A stretch of DNA of 64,000 nucleotides, taken from Brucellaceae bacterium. Its GTDB lineage: Bacteria > Pseudomonadota > Alphaproteobacteria > Rhizobiales > Rhizobiaceae. Position numbers and translations under genes: made by a program. The DNA lies in the NCBI GenBank assembly GCA_020637755.1, contig JACKJW010000009.1:1-64000 (forward strand). The letters run 5' to 3'. Shown here piece by piece: positions 1-7,271 of the stretch (position 1 is the stretch's first letter; each line of letters starts with the position of its first letter). A model generated the notes under the pieces. That model ran no database searches and was not told where the DNA came from. It saw only the letters and a program-made list of their open reading frames with translations.

Positions 1-480
1 GGCCGGGCCGATGGCAAACAGCACCAGCGGATGCCGGTAGGCGCGGTAGGAGAGCCGGCCCCAGAAGCTGAGCGCCTGGTACTCGGCCACCGTCAGCGTC
101 TTGATGTCGCCGCCGACACCGCGCTTGTCGAGATTGCCGGAACCGGCATGGTGCAGGTTGTGGCTGTGACGCCAATAGGCATAGGGCGTGAAGGTGAGAA
201 TGCCGAGTACGCGGCCGACCCGGTCATTGAGTTGCGGCGTGGAGAACAGCGCCCCGTGGCCGCAATCATGCTGGATGATGAACAGGCGGACCAGCATCAG
301 CGATGCCAGCGGCATCACCGGCAGGACCAGCCACCAATACCCGTTCATCAGCAGCAGCGCAGCAGCAAGCCAGAGCGCGGATGCCAGCGCCAGCGTGACA
401 AACAATTCCAGGAAGCCCCGCCTGTCATCCGCCACCATGAAAGGGCGCAGCCGTGCCGTCCAGCGCTTCGTATCGTCCAT
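1..480 (-). CDS. Fatty acid desaturase, partial (C-terminus beyond window)
   Basis: The first 160 residues of a membrane di-iron fatty acid desaturase; the gene runs off the left edge. Two of the three histidine boxes of the family are visible: HDCGH at residues 71-75 and HSHNLHH at about 105-111. Hydrophobic segments lie at about 28-46 and 50-68, before the first box. The family introduces double bonds into acyl chains of membrane lipids using O2 and reduced electron carriers at the cytoplasmic membrane. The ATG at 480 is the first good start. The gene is divergent from metA and the two share the interval 481-778. The third histidine box and exact substrate class cannot be seen here. Confidence 0.85.
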   Translation of the reverse strand, partial: MDDTKRWTARLRPFMVADDRRGFLELFVTLALASALWLAAALLLMNGYWWLVLPVMPLASLMLVRLFIIQHDCGHGALFSTPQLNDRVGRVLGILTFTPYAYWRHSHNLHHAGSGNLDKRGVGGDIKTLTVAEYQALSFWGRLSYRAYRHPLVLFAIGPA

Positions 481-615
481 GGGTGTCCCTTGCCCGCCTC
501 AGCCGTGATTCGCATGCTTTTTCATTTTTGCCTCCGATAAACGCTTCCGCCGGCAAAATCGAGGGGCACTCTGGTCGCATGTGCCTGTTCTGGGCGGTTT
601 TCCTCAGTCCTGGCA

Positions 616-644
616 TTGACCTGCAACAGTCGAGGGCCTATTTT
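616..644 (+). promoter_or_regulatory. Predicted promoter of the SAM-II/metA transcript
   Basis: TTGACC at 616-621 and TATTTT at 639-644 are separated by 17 bases, a housekeeping-sigma-like arrangement. Transcription would start near 651, exactly where the conserved riboswitch sequence begins. That agreement is the main support. Confidence 0.5.
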
Positions 645-650
645 TGGCTC

Positions 651-701
651 CGTGGTGATTTGGCCGGCCGGCTTGCAGCCACGTTAAACAACTCGCTAAA
701 A
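651..701 (+). promoter_or_regulatory. SAM-II riboswitch
   Basis: The conserved SAM-II aptamer core is present: CGTGGTGATTTG at 651-662, the GCCGGC...GCAGCCACGTTAAA segment, and a final CGCTAAA at about 694-700. This alphaproteobacterial aptamer binds S-adenosylmethionine through an H-type pseudoknot and usually lies upstream of metA, metX or metZ. Here it stands 78 bases before the metA start. An intrinsic terminator (728-764) lies between the aptamer and metA. Confidence 0.95.
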
Positions 702-727
702 GGGCCGCGGACAAGGCAGACCGACGG

Positions 728-764
728 AACCGGCAGCGAAGCATGACACGCTGGCCGGTTTTTT
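728..764 (+). terminator. Intrinsic terminator between SAM-II aptamer and metA (attenuator)
   Basis: AACCGG at 728-733 pairs with CCGGTT at 755-760, and AGCG (735-738) with CGCT (749-752), giving a stem with one small internal mismatch. A run of T follows (759-764). Its place after the SAM-II aptamer and before the metA ribosome-binding site suggests that SAM binding decides between termination and read-through. No competing anti-terminator was traced in detail. Confidence 0.75.
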
Positions 765-778
765 GTTGGAGTAGCGCC

Positions 779-1711
779 ATGCCGATCCGTATCCCCGATG
801 CCCTGCCCGCCCGTGACGTGCTCGTGCGCGAAGGCGTCTCCGTGATGAACGAGTCCACGGCCATCCGGCAGGATGTGCGCCCGCTGCATATTGGCCTGCT
901 CAACCTCATGCCCAACAAGATCCGCACCGAGACGCAGGTCGCCCGCCTGATCGGCGCAACGCCGTTGCAGATCGAGTTCTCGCTGGTGCGCGTCGGCGGT
1001 CATACGCCCAAGAACACTCCGGCCGATCACCTGATTTCCTTCTACCAGACGTGGGAGGAAGTCCGCGACCAGAAGTTCGACGGTTTCATCATCACCGGCG
1101 CACCGGTGGAACTGCTTCCCTTCGAGGAGGTGGCCTACTGGCCTGAGATGGAGCAGATCCTCGACTGGACGGTGACGAACGTCCATTCCACGCTCAACAT
1201 CTGCTGGGGCGCCATGGCAGCCATCTGGCATTTTCACCGCGTGCCCAAATATGCGCTGGAGAAGAAGGCCTTTGGTGTTTACCGCCACAAGAACCTGAAA
1301 CCGGCCTCGCCCTACCTGTCCGGCTTTTCCGACGACTTCCAGATTCCCGTTTCGCGCTGGACGGAAGTGCGCAGCGCCGATCTGGAAGGCAAGAACTCGC
1401 TCGAATTGCTGATGGACAGTGCCGATACCGGCCCCTGCCTGATTGCCGAGAAATCCGCCAACCGGCTCTACATCTTCAACCATATCGAATATGATTCCAC
1501 CTCTTTGAAGGAGGAATATGAGCGTGATGTTGCCGCTTCGGTGCCGATCCATGTGCCGCACAACTACTTCCCGGACGACAACCCGATGAACCAGCCGCAG
1601 AACCGCTGGCGCAGCCACGCCCACCTGCTCTTCGGAAACTGGATCAACCAAGTTTACCAGACGACGCCCTTCGACCGTGACCGGATCGGCGAATGGCGGC
1701 AGGAAGGGTAA
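779..1711 (+). CDS. metA: Homoserine O-acyltransferase (MetA family, predicted acetyl-CoA-specific)
   Basis: A 310-residue MetA family enzyme that acylates homoserine, the first committed step of methionine synthesis. The nucleophile Cys142 is in NICWGAM, and the downstream His-x-Glu is in FNHIEYD. Residue 111, in TGAPVE, is Glu. In characterised MetA enzymes Gly111 goes with succinyl-CoA and Glu111 with acetyl-CoA, so acetyl transfer is predicted. The ATG at 779 is preceded by GGAG at about 768. An earlier ATG at 743 lies inside the terminator hairpin and would add 12 residues, so it was rejected. The gene is regulated by the SAM-II riboswitch, and its stop is followed after two bases by the sulfotransferase start. 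Confidence 0.93.
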   Translation: MPIRIPDALPARDVLVREGVSVMNESTAIRQDVRPLHIGLLNLMPNKIRTETQVARLIGATPLQIEFSLVRVGGHTPKNTPADHLISFYQTWEEVRDQKFDGFIITGAPVELLPFEEVAYWPEMEQILDWTVTNVHSTLNICWGAMAAIWHFHRVPKYALEKKAFGVYRHKNLKPASPYLSGFSDDFQIPVSRWTEVRSADLEGKNSLELLMDSADTGPCLIAEKSANRLYIFNHIEYDSTSLKEEYERDVAASVPIHVPHNYFPDDNPMNQPQNRWRSHAHLLFGNWINQVYQTTPFDRDRIGEWRQEG

Positions 1712-1713
1712 GG

Positions 1714-2514
1714 ATGGCCGAGCGCTTGCCCGTCCATCTGGAACGTGATTTCGGCCCGGCACCGGTGCAGCGCCTGCTGTCACCGCTGGTACCGCGCTAT
1801 CGCGATGCCGTCGCCTTCGCAAACCTGCCGCTGGCCCGCCGCCGCGCCTATGAGCACACGCTGCTGACCGACGACGGGGCCTTTCTCTTTGTCAAGAACT
1901 CCAAGGCCGGCTGCTCCTCTATCGCGCAGATCCTCTATCGCTATTCCAAGGGTGCCTTCGCTGAGGGCAAGATCCACAATCAGCGAAGCGATTTCCGGCA
2001 GGGCCGCCACTATTGGCGCGATTACGAGCAGGCGCGGACGGGTGGAAAGGCGCTGCTGTTCACCTTTGTGCGCCACCCGGAAAAGCGCGCCGTCTCGGCC
2101 TATTCCAACATCTTTGCCGAAAAGGCGAACCACGTCACCAAGCACCATCTGGCACCGCTCGTCAGCCGCGGCTTCGATGACGCCAAGCCCTTCGGCACCA
2201 ATTTCTCGATCTTCCTCGACTATGTGGAAGAATCGCTGGCGCTCGACCCGGAGTTCACCGACAAGCATTTCCGGCCGCAGACCAGCGTCATCGCCATGGA
2301 TGCCTTTGACTACGGCTTCATCGGCCGCATGGAAAACTACGTCGCGGACCTGAAACAGGCCTTCGCCATGGCCGGACAGGACGGCTATCTGACCGAAGAC
2401 GTGCTCGGCCAGCGTTTCAATCCGTCCGGTTCGGCACGCGAACAGCTGGATGCCGGCCTGCGCCGGCGTCTGGAAACCATCTATGCCAGGGACTACGAAG
2501 CCTTCGGCTACTGA
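1714..2514 (+). CDS. Sulfotransferase family protein (first of tandem pair)
   Basis: A 266-residue protein with both PAPS-binding signatures of sulfotransferases: a 5'-phosphosulfate loop KNSKAGCSS at 61-69 and a 3'-phosphate motif FVRHPEKRAVSAY at 118-130. It resembles the Sulfotransfer_2 type that acts on carbohydrates. No signal peptide or membrane segment is seen, so a cytoplasmic reaction is likely. The acceptor is unknown. It starts two bases after the metA stop, with an AGGAAGG-like ribosome-binding site inside the metA end, so co-transcription and probably translational coupling with metA are likely. A second, divergent sulfotransferase follows after a hairpin. Confidence 0.8.
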   Translation: MAERLPVHLERDFGPAPVQRLLSPLVPRYRDAVAFANLPLARRRAYEHTLLTDDGAFLFVKNSKAGCSSIAQILYRYSKGAFAEGKIHNQRSDFRQGRHYWRDYEQARTGGKALLFTFVRHPEKRAVSAYSNIFAEKANHVTKHHLAPLVSRGFDDAKPFGTNFSIFLDYVEESLALDPEFTDKHFRPQTSVIAMDAFDYGFIGRMENYVADLKQAFAMAGQDGYLTEDVLGQRFNPSGSAREQLDAGLRRRLETIYARDYEAFGY

Positions 2515-2519
2515 GGAGC

Positions 2520-2537
2520 CCCGGCCTTTTGGCCGGG
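2520..2537. other. GC-rich hairpin between the two sulfotransferase genes
   Basis: CCCGGCC (2520-2526), loop TTTT, GGCCGGG (2531-2537). It is a perfect 7-bp stem in the 35-base gap between the sulfotransferase genes. No T-run follows, so it looks more like an intercistronic processing or stabilising hairpin than a terminator. Confidence 0.5.
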
Positions 2538-2549
2538 CGGGAACGGAAC

Positions 2550-3257
2550 ATGGCAATATTCTGCGAGCGCACGCGCACGGCCTATGTGCCCATGCCGAAG
2601 ATTGCCTCGACCAGCCTGAAATATCTGTTCTGGCGGCTCAACAACGGCCGCTATCCCACGACGGCCTTCGGGCGCTTCCTGGATTCGCGCCTTGCCAGCC
2701 ATCATGCCCGCCGCAAATCGCTGCGCCTTCACGCCGAGGGCGGCTACCTGACCGTGCCCTTCGAGCCGCTTGATCATCTGCCTGAAGACCACCAATCCTT
2801 CGCCGTGGTCCGCGATCCTGTCCATCGGCTGAAATCCGCATGGAAAAGCAAGGCCAACCCGAAACGCTTCCGCCATGACGGTTCGGCCGCCGCGCTGGAA
2901 GCCGTGGGCCTGCCGCTGGAGCCGGATTTCGCCACCTTCCTGCGCCATTTCGAGGATTACGCCCGCCTGTCCCGTGTGATCCGCATCCATACCCTGCCCT
3001 ATGCCCATTACCTGGGTGAAACGGCAGGCAATGTGGACCGGCTGTTCCGCATCGAGGCCATCGGCGAGTTGGAAGACTGGTTGAGTTCCCGTGCCGGGTT
3101 TCCGGTCACCATCGAGCGGCAGAACAAGTCGCCTTCAGCCCCGCGCGAGGACCGGCTGGGTGCACTGGAACAGGAAAAGATCCGCAAGCTGACCGCCGCC
3201 GACTATGCGTTTCTTGGCCATCTCTATGATTTCGACAAGGCGGCAGCCCGCCTTTGA
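2550..3257 (+). CDS. Sulfotransferase family protein (second of tandem pair)
   Basis: A 235-residue protein with a sulfotransferase-like 5'-phosphosulfate loop (PMPKIASTS, 14-22) and a 3'-phosphate motif (FAVVRDPVHRLKSAW, 84-98). The two neighbours share these motifs but little else at a glance, so they are probably old paralogues or independent acquisitions with different acceptors. The ATG at 2550 is preferred to an upstream in-frame start at 2529, which lies in the hairpin. It is probably the last gene of the metA unit; 64 bases separate it from the next gene. The acceptor (polysaccharide, lipid or protein) cannot be told. Confidence 0.72.
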   Translation: MAIFCERTRTAYVPMPKIASTSLKYLFWRLNNGRYPTTAFGRFLDSRLASHHARRKSLRLHAEGGYLTVPFEPLDHLPEDHQSFAVVRDPVHRLKSAWKSKANPKRFRHDGSAAALEAVGLPLEPDFATFLRHFEDYARLSRVIRIHTLPYAHYLGETAGNVDRLFRIEAIGELEDWLSSRAGFPVTIERQNKSPSAPREDRLGALEQEKIRKLTAADYAFLGHLYDFDKAAARL

Positions 3258-3321
3258 TCCGGCTTTGACCGGACGCACCCGCTGCCTTCCCGCCCTGCCC
3301 GGCCCATGCTAGCGTGGCGTC

Positions 3322-4512
3322 ATGTTCATACCCTTCTTTCTCGAACTGAAAGCCGCCCGCGTCCCCGTCTCGCTGAGGGAATATCTCTCCCTGCTTGAAG
3401 GGATGGAGACCGGCATCGCCGATTACGACGTGGAAGCCTTCTACTATCTGGCTCGCGCCGCACTGGTGAAGGACGAGCGCTTCATCGACCGCTTCGACCA
3501 GGTCTTCGCCCATGCCTTCCGGGGCGTCGAAGCGGTCTCGGGCGAAGCCGCCATCGACACGATGGACCTGCCGGAAGAATGGCTGCGCCGCCTTGCCGAA
3601 AAGCACCTGACCGACGAGGAAAAGAAGCTGGTCGAAAGCCTTGGCGGCTTCGAGAAGCTGATGGAGACCCTGAAGAAGCGTCTTGAGGAACAGAAGGGCC
3701 GCCACCAGGGTGGCTCCAAGTGGATCGGCACGGCGGGCACCTCGCCCTTCGGCGCCTATGGCTACAACCCGGAAGGCGTGCGCATCGGCCAGCATGAAAG
3801 CCGCCACCGCCGCGCGGTAAAGGTCTGGGACAAGCGCGAGTTCCGCAATTTCGACGACAGCGTGGAAATCGGCACCCGCAACATCAAGGTGGCGCTGAAG
3901 CGCCTGCGCCGCTGGGTGCGCGAGGGTGCGGAGGAGGAACTGGACCTTGGCGGCACCATCCAGTCCACCGCCGAGCACGGCTACCTCGACGTCAAGACCC
4001 GGCCCGAGCGGCGCAATGCCGTGAAGCTGCTGATGTTCTTTGATGTCGGCGGCTCGATGGACGATCACATCAGGGTGGTGGAGGAGCTGTTCTCGGCAGC
4101 GCGTGCCGAGTTCAAGCACATGGATTTCTTCTATTTCCACAATTGCCTTTATGAGGGCCTGTGGAAGGACAACCGCCGCCGCCACGCCGAGGTGATGTCC
4201 ACCTTCGACGTGCTGCACAAATACGGGCCGGACTACAAGGTGGTCTTTGTCGGCGACGCCTCGATGAGCCCCTACGAGATCGCCTATGCCGGCGGCTCGG
4301 TGGAGCACTGGAACGCCGAATCCGGCCATGCCTGGCTGTCACGCGCGCTCGCGCAATGGCCCAATTCCGTGTGGATCAACCCGGTCAGGCAGGCCCATTG
4401 GGACTACACCCATTCGATCCGCATGATCCGCGACATCTTTTCCGACCGCATGTTCCCGCTGACGCTCAAGGGCCTCGACGAGGCGACGAGGGAACTCAGC
4501 CGGAAGCACTGA
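3322..4512 (+). CDS. VWA domain protein, CoxE-like
   Basis: A 396-residue protein of the CoxE-like VWA family. The C-terminal VWA domain begins near 235, with the metal-site motif DVGGSM at 241-246 in place of the canonical DxSxS. The N-terminal half is helical and charged. Family members usually act with a MoxR-type AAA+ ATPase in maturation of metal enzymes or other complexes, but no MoxR gene lies beside this one. Its 3' end overlaps the converging HNH gene by 17 bases. The ribosome-binding site is weak. The function is not established. Confidence 0.75.
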   Translation: MFIPFFLELKAARVPVSLREYLSLLEGMETGIADYDVEAFYYLARAALVKDERFIDRFDQVFAHAFRGVEAVSGEAAIDTMDLPEEWLRRLAEKHLTDEEKKLVESLGGFEKLMETLKKRLEEQKGRHQGGSKWIGTAGTSPFGAYGYNPEGVRIGQHESRHRRAVKVWDKREFRNFDDSVEIGTRNIKVALKRLRRWVREGAEEELDLGGTIQSTAEHGYLDVKTRPERRNAVKLLMFFDVGGSMDDHIRVVEELFSAARAEFKHMDFFYFHNCLYEGLWKDNRRRHAEVMSTFDVLHKYGPDYKVVFVGDASMSPYEIAYAGGSVEHWNAESGHAWLSRALAQWPNSVWINPVRQAHWDYTHSIRMIRDIFSDRMFPLTLKGLDEATRELSRKH

Positions 4513-4927
4513 GGGCACCAGGCTCCGTGCCGGCGGACTGTGCCTGATTGCAGTTTCGCATCAAGTCGTGGGTTCGCCGCAGCACCGCCACGGCATAAAC
4601 CGCAAAAAGCTCGTGCTCCGGCCAGGCCTTCGACGATTTGCGTTTTGTCCGCGTCGCTTGGAAATGAGTACTTGCCAGGAAATCGGGAAGGGATTTCGCC
4701 CCCTTCGCGCGGTTGCAGGCGGTACATGCGGGTATGGTGATTTTGCCGCCCCGGCACACCGGAAGCACATGGTCCTCGGTCTTGCGGCTAGCCTCGACCG
4801 CGCCGGTACGGCTCATGCGAACACCACAATAGGCGCAATGCCAAAGGCGATTATCTCGCTCCCACGGCGCGGACAATCCTGCGGCAACAAGAGGCTCAAG
4901 GCTTTTGGCGAGTGTTTCGGCTTTCAT
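4496..4927 (-). CDS. HNH endonuclease family protein
   Basis: A 143-residue protein with the compact HNH fold signature: CAYC at 31-34, the DH pair at 52-53 in TEDHVLP, and a second CxxCN (Cys68, Cys71, Asn72). The four cysteines would bind structural zinc, and the His-Asn pair is the metal-dependent nuclease centre. The target is unknown. Free-standing HNH proteins of this size are common in bacterial chromosomes and need not be mobile. The ATG at 4927 was chosen because a longer frame upstream would run through the gapR terminator. The gene converges on and overlaps the VWA gene. Confidence 0.78.
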   Translation of the reverse strand: MKAETLAKSLEPLVAAGLSAPWERDNRLWHCAYCGVRMSRTGAVEASRKTEDHVLPVCRGGKITIPACTACNRAKGAKSLPDFLASTHFQATRTKRKSSKAWPEHELFAVYAVAVLRRTHDLMRNCNQAQSAGTEPGALSASG

Positions 4928-4984
4928 CGCGCCAAGGTGGCAGCCCAGAACTGAAAGCCGGGTTACCACGCATGATGAACAAAC

Positions 4985-5009
4985 AAAAAAGGGAGGCGCG
5001 AGGCCTCCC
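4985..5009 (-). terminator. Intrinsic terminator after gapR
   Basis: Read on the minus strand: stem GGGAGGC/GCCTCCC (4991-4997 with 5003-5009) with a 5-base loop, followed by six T (4985-4990). It lies 28 bases past the gapR stop. Confidence 0.85.
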
Positions 5010-5036
5010 TTCCGCAGTCCGGTCACGCCGGAAATC

Positions 5037-5294
5037 TCACTCCATGCCGAGCGCGGCCATGTAGAGGTCCAGCACGGCCTCGGCTTCGGCCCGCTCATTG
5101 GCGTCCTGCTTGCGCAGGCGGATGATGGTGCGCAGCGCCTTGGTGTCGAAGCCGTTGCCCTTGGCCTCGGCATAGACTTCCTTGATGTCGTCGGCGATGG
5201 TCTTCTTCTCTTCCTCAAGCCGCTCGATGCGCTCGATCAGGGCGCGAAGCTGGCCGGCGGCCACGGTCTCGGAAGTTGCGGTGATGTCGTCCAC
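5037..5294 (-). CDS. gapR: GapR nucleoid-associated protein (DUF2312/UPF0335)
   Basis: An 85-residue protein clearly of the DUF2312 family. In Caulobacter the family member is GapR, a small coiled-coil protein that clamps overtwisted, AT-rich DNA and stimulates topoisomerases. The N-terminal half (about 12-48) is a heptad-rich helix containing LRALIERIERLEEEKK. The C-terminal part contains RTIIRLRKQD. The start is a GTG at 5294 preceded by GGAGA. The gene is followed by a strong terminator and 131 bases separate it from DUF1244 upstream, so it may have its own promoter. Confidence 0.92.
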   Translation of the reverse strand: MDDITATSETVAAGQLRALIERIERLEEEKKTIADDIKEVYAEAKGNGFDTKALRTIIRLRKQDANERAEAEAVLDLYMAALGME

Positions 5295-5425
5295 GGGTCA
5301 TGTCTCCGGTTGGGCGCGTCAGCGCGGGAATCGCGGCGCCAGAAAGTGCGCCTTCGATGCCCGACCGGTCCTGCCGGGTCAAGCCGCCGCGTGGCGCTCC
5401 ATGTGGAAAGCGGGGAAGTCCCGGC

Positions 5426-5734
5426 TCAATGCTCTTTCGGGCGGTTGACCTCGAAGGCGGCCTTCTTCTCGGCACTGGCCTCTGTCTGGTAGCGCGCCTT
5501 GAACTCATCGTAGGGCATGCCGTAGACGGCCTCGCGGCTTTCGTCCTTGGTCAAGTCAAGCCCGGCATCCCGCGCGGCATCCAGATACCAGTTGGACAGG
5601 CAGTTGCGGCAAAAGCCCGCAAGGTTCATCAGGTCGATGTTCTGAACATCGGTGCGGCCCTGAAGGTGGGACACCAGCCTGCGGAAGGCGGCGGCTTCCA
5701 GATCACGCTTCTCGGTCTCGCTCAACTCGGCCAT
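5426..5734 (-). CDS. DUF1244 family protein
   Basis: A 102-residue protein of the DUF1244 family, recognisable by RTDVQNIDLMNLAGFCRNC (about 27-45). The paired cysteines at about 42 and 45 are family-conserved and may bind a metal. Function is unknown. A very strong ribosome-binding site (GAGGAGG) precedes the ATG at 5734. The gene follows the N-formylglutamate amidohydrolase gene after 10 bases and is probably co-transcribed with it. Confidence 0.88.
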   Translation of the reverse strand: MAELSETEKRDLEAAAFRRLVSHLQGRTDVQNIDLMNLAGFCRNCLSNWYLDAARDAGLDLTKDESREAVYGMPYDEFKARYQTEASAEKKAAFEVNRPKEH

Positions 5735-5744
5735 TCTCGCCTCC

Positions 5745-6548
5745 TCATCTTGCCACCGGCCCGGTCCGGGACCCGTAATGTCTCACCACATGGATATCGG
5801 CAAGCCGGTTGATTGCATCAAGCACCGGCGCCAGCCGCTCCGCCCATTCCTCCTGCGCGGCGGCATCAGCGATCAGGTCCTGCCGGATCTCGATCAGCAG
5901 ATGCGCGAAGCCAGGCCGGATGCAATGGGTGTACATGGTGTCACCCCTCAGCGCCCCGTCATAGGGCTCGTTGTCACCGATCACCAGGCCTTGCTCGCGC
6001 GCCAGCAGCTCGAAGGCGGGCCTGACCGCACGATCATCGCTGTCCCACAGGATTCCCACATGCCAGGGACGCGCGCGGCCCTGCATCCGCGGTGTGAAGG
6101 AATGGACCGAGACGACGAAGGGCGCGTGGCCACTGGCCCTCTCGACGTTTGAGATCATCGCCCAGACCGCAGCGTGGTAGGGCCGAAAATAATGCGACAG
6201 GCGCTTCTCGCGCTCCGCCTCGCTCATCGGGTAGTTGCCGGGGATGATCGTGCCGTCATAGAGCTGGCGGATCAGCGTCGGGTCGTCGGCACCGCGGTTC
6301 GGATCGATCAGAAGGCGCGAGAACCCGGCCATCACGGCCGGCGCGCCAAGCCGCGCTGCAAGGCCGCGCGTCACACCCTCCACGCCGATATCATAGGCGA
6401 TGTGGCGCTCGAATTCACAGTCCGGCAGGCCGAGCGAACCGTAGGCCGCAGGCAGCGCGCACCGCGCATGGTCGGCCACCAGCACCAGCCCGCGTGCCGG
6501 GTCGCCCTCCACTGTCACCACGGTCTCGAAATCGCCTGCCAGTTGCAT
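5745..6548 (-). CDS. N-formylglutamate amidohydrolase family protein
   Basis: A 267-residue FGase-family hydrolase. Family features are the early DHA motif in VADHARC (about 27-33), SRLLIDPNRG (about 78-87), and the late SVHSFTP (about 143-149), which supply metal and substrate ligands. The characterised member HutG hydrolyses N-formylglutamate in histidine degradation, but no hut genes lie here. This subfamily is therefore best called FGase-like with unknown substrate. It heads a two-gene unit with DUF1244 and is divergent from the DUF1036 gene. Confidence 0.85.
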   Translation of the reverse strand: MQLAGDFETVVTVEGDPARGLVLVADHARCALPAAYGSLGLPDCEFERHIAYDIGVEGVTRGLAARLGAPAVMAGFSRLLIDPNRGADDPTLIRQLYDGTIIPGNYPMSEAEREKRLSHYFRPYHAAVWAMISNVERASGHAPFVVSVHSFTPRMQGRARPWHVGILWDSDDRAVRPAFELLAREQGLVIGDNEPYDGALRGDTMYTHCIRPGFAHLLIEIRQDLIADAAAQEEWAERLAPVLDAINRLADIHVVRHYGSRTGPVAR

Positions 6549-6683
6549 TGCCCTGCCGCCCTTTGATCCGGGTGAATGTCATAGACGATCCACCACGCGA
6601 TTGGCAGAGCGCGTTGACATCAAGCCGGAGTTTTCCGAAAAGAGGACTGTTTCGCGCCTGAATCAGGCTGAAAGGTTCCGGGT

Positions 6684-7166
6684 ATGACAGTGGCACGTCG
6701 CGGGTTGTCGAAAGGGGCGCACTTGGTGCTCCCGGCGCTCTTGGCGCTTGCTGCGGCCATGCTGGCCATGCCGGGCGAGGCGCGGGCCGATTTCCGCGTT
6801 TGCAATGCCACCCAGAGCCTGGTCGGCGTCTCCATCGGCTATCGTGCGGCCTCTGGCTGGATCACGGAGGGCTGGTGGCACATCGAAGGCAACACCTGCA
6901 AGACGCTGCTCGAAGGCGCGCTCTCCTCGCGCTACTATTACCTCTATGCCGAGGATGCCGAGCGTGGCGGCCGCTGGGACGGGCCGATCAACATGTGCGT
7001 GGCCGACAAGGAGTTCAAGATCGTCGGCATCAACGATTGCTTTGCCCGTGGTTTCCAGCGCGCCGGCTTCCAGGAATATGACACCGGCGAACAGGCCAAC
7101 TGGATGGTCCAGCTGACCGACGAACCGGCCGGAACACCGCTGACCCCCGCCACGCCCAACCAGTAG
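6684..7166 (+). CDS. DUF1036 exported protein
   Basis: A 160-residue protein with an N-terminal signal peptide (hydrophobic run at about 14-32, likely cleavage after ARA near 36). A DUF1036 domain follows, seen in FRVCNAT, TEGWWHI and LYAEDAE. Four cysteines in the mature part could form disulfides in the periplasm. In Rhizobiales a DUF1036 gene commonly stands directly before pyruvate kinase, as here, but the role is unknown. It may be transcribed with pyk, which begins 105 bases later. Confidence 0.85.
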   Translation: MTVARRGLSKGAHLVLPALLALAAAMLAMPGEARADFRVCNATQSLVGVSIGYRAASGWITEGWWHIEGNTCKTLLEGALSSRYYYLYAEDAERGGRWDGPINMCVADKEFKIVGINDCFARGFQRAGFQEYDTGEQANWMVQLTDEPAGTPLTPATPNQ

Positions 7167-7271
7167 AAGCTGCCGAAACGGCGTCACGCTTGCCGTCCGA
7201 TTGCCGGACGTGGTATCGCATCGTGACTAAACCGATTTAAACAAGCAGATAAGAAGCGGACGGACGGGATC

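Noticed and set aside
4496..4927. HNH gene as evidence of a homing or mobile element
   Set aside because: No intron, intein, inverted repeats or integrase nearby; composition matches the neighbours, so a resident gene is simpler.
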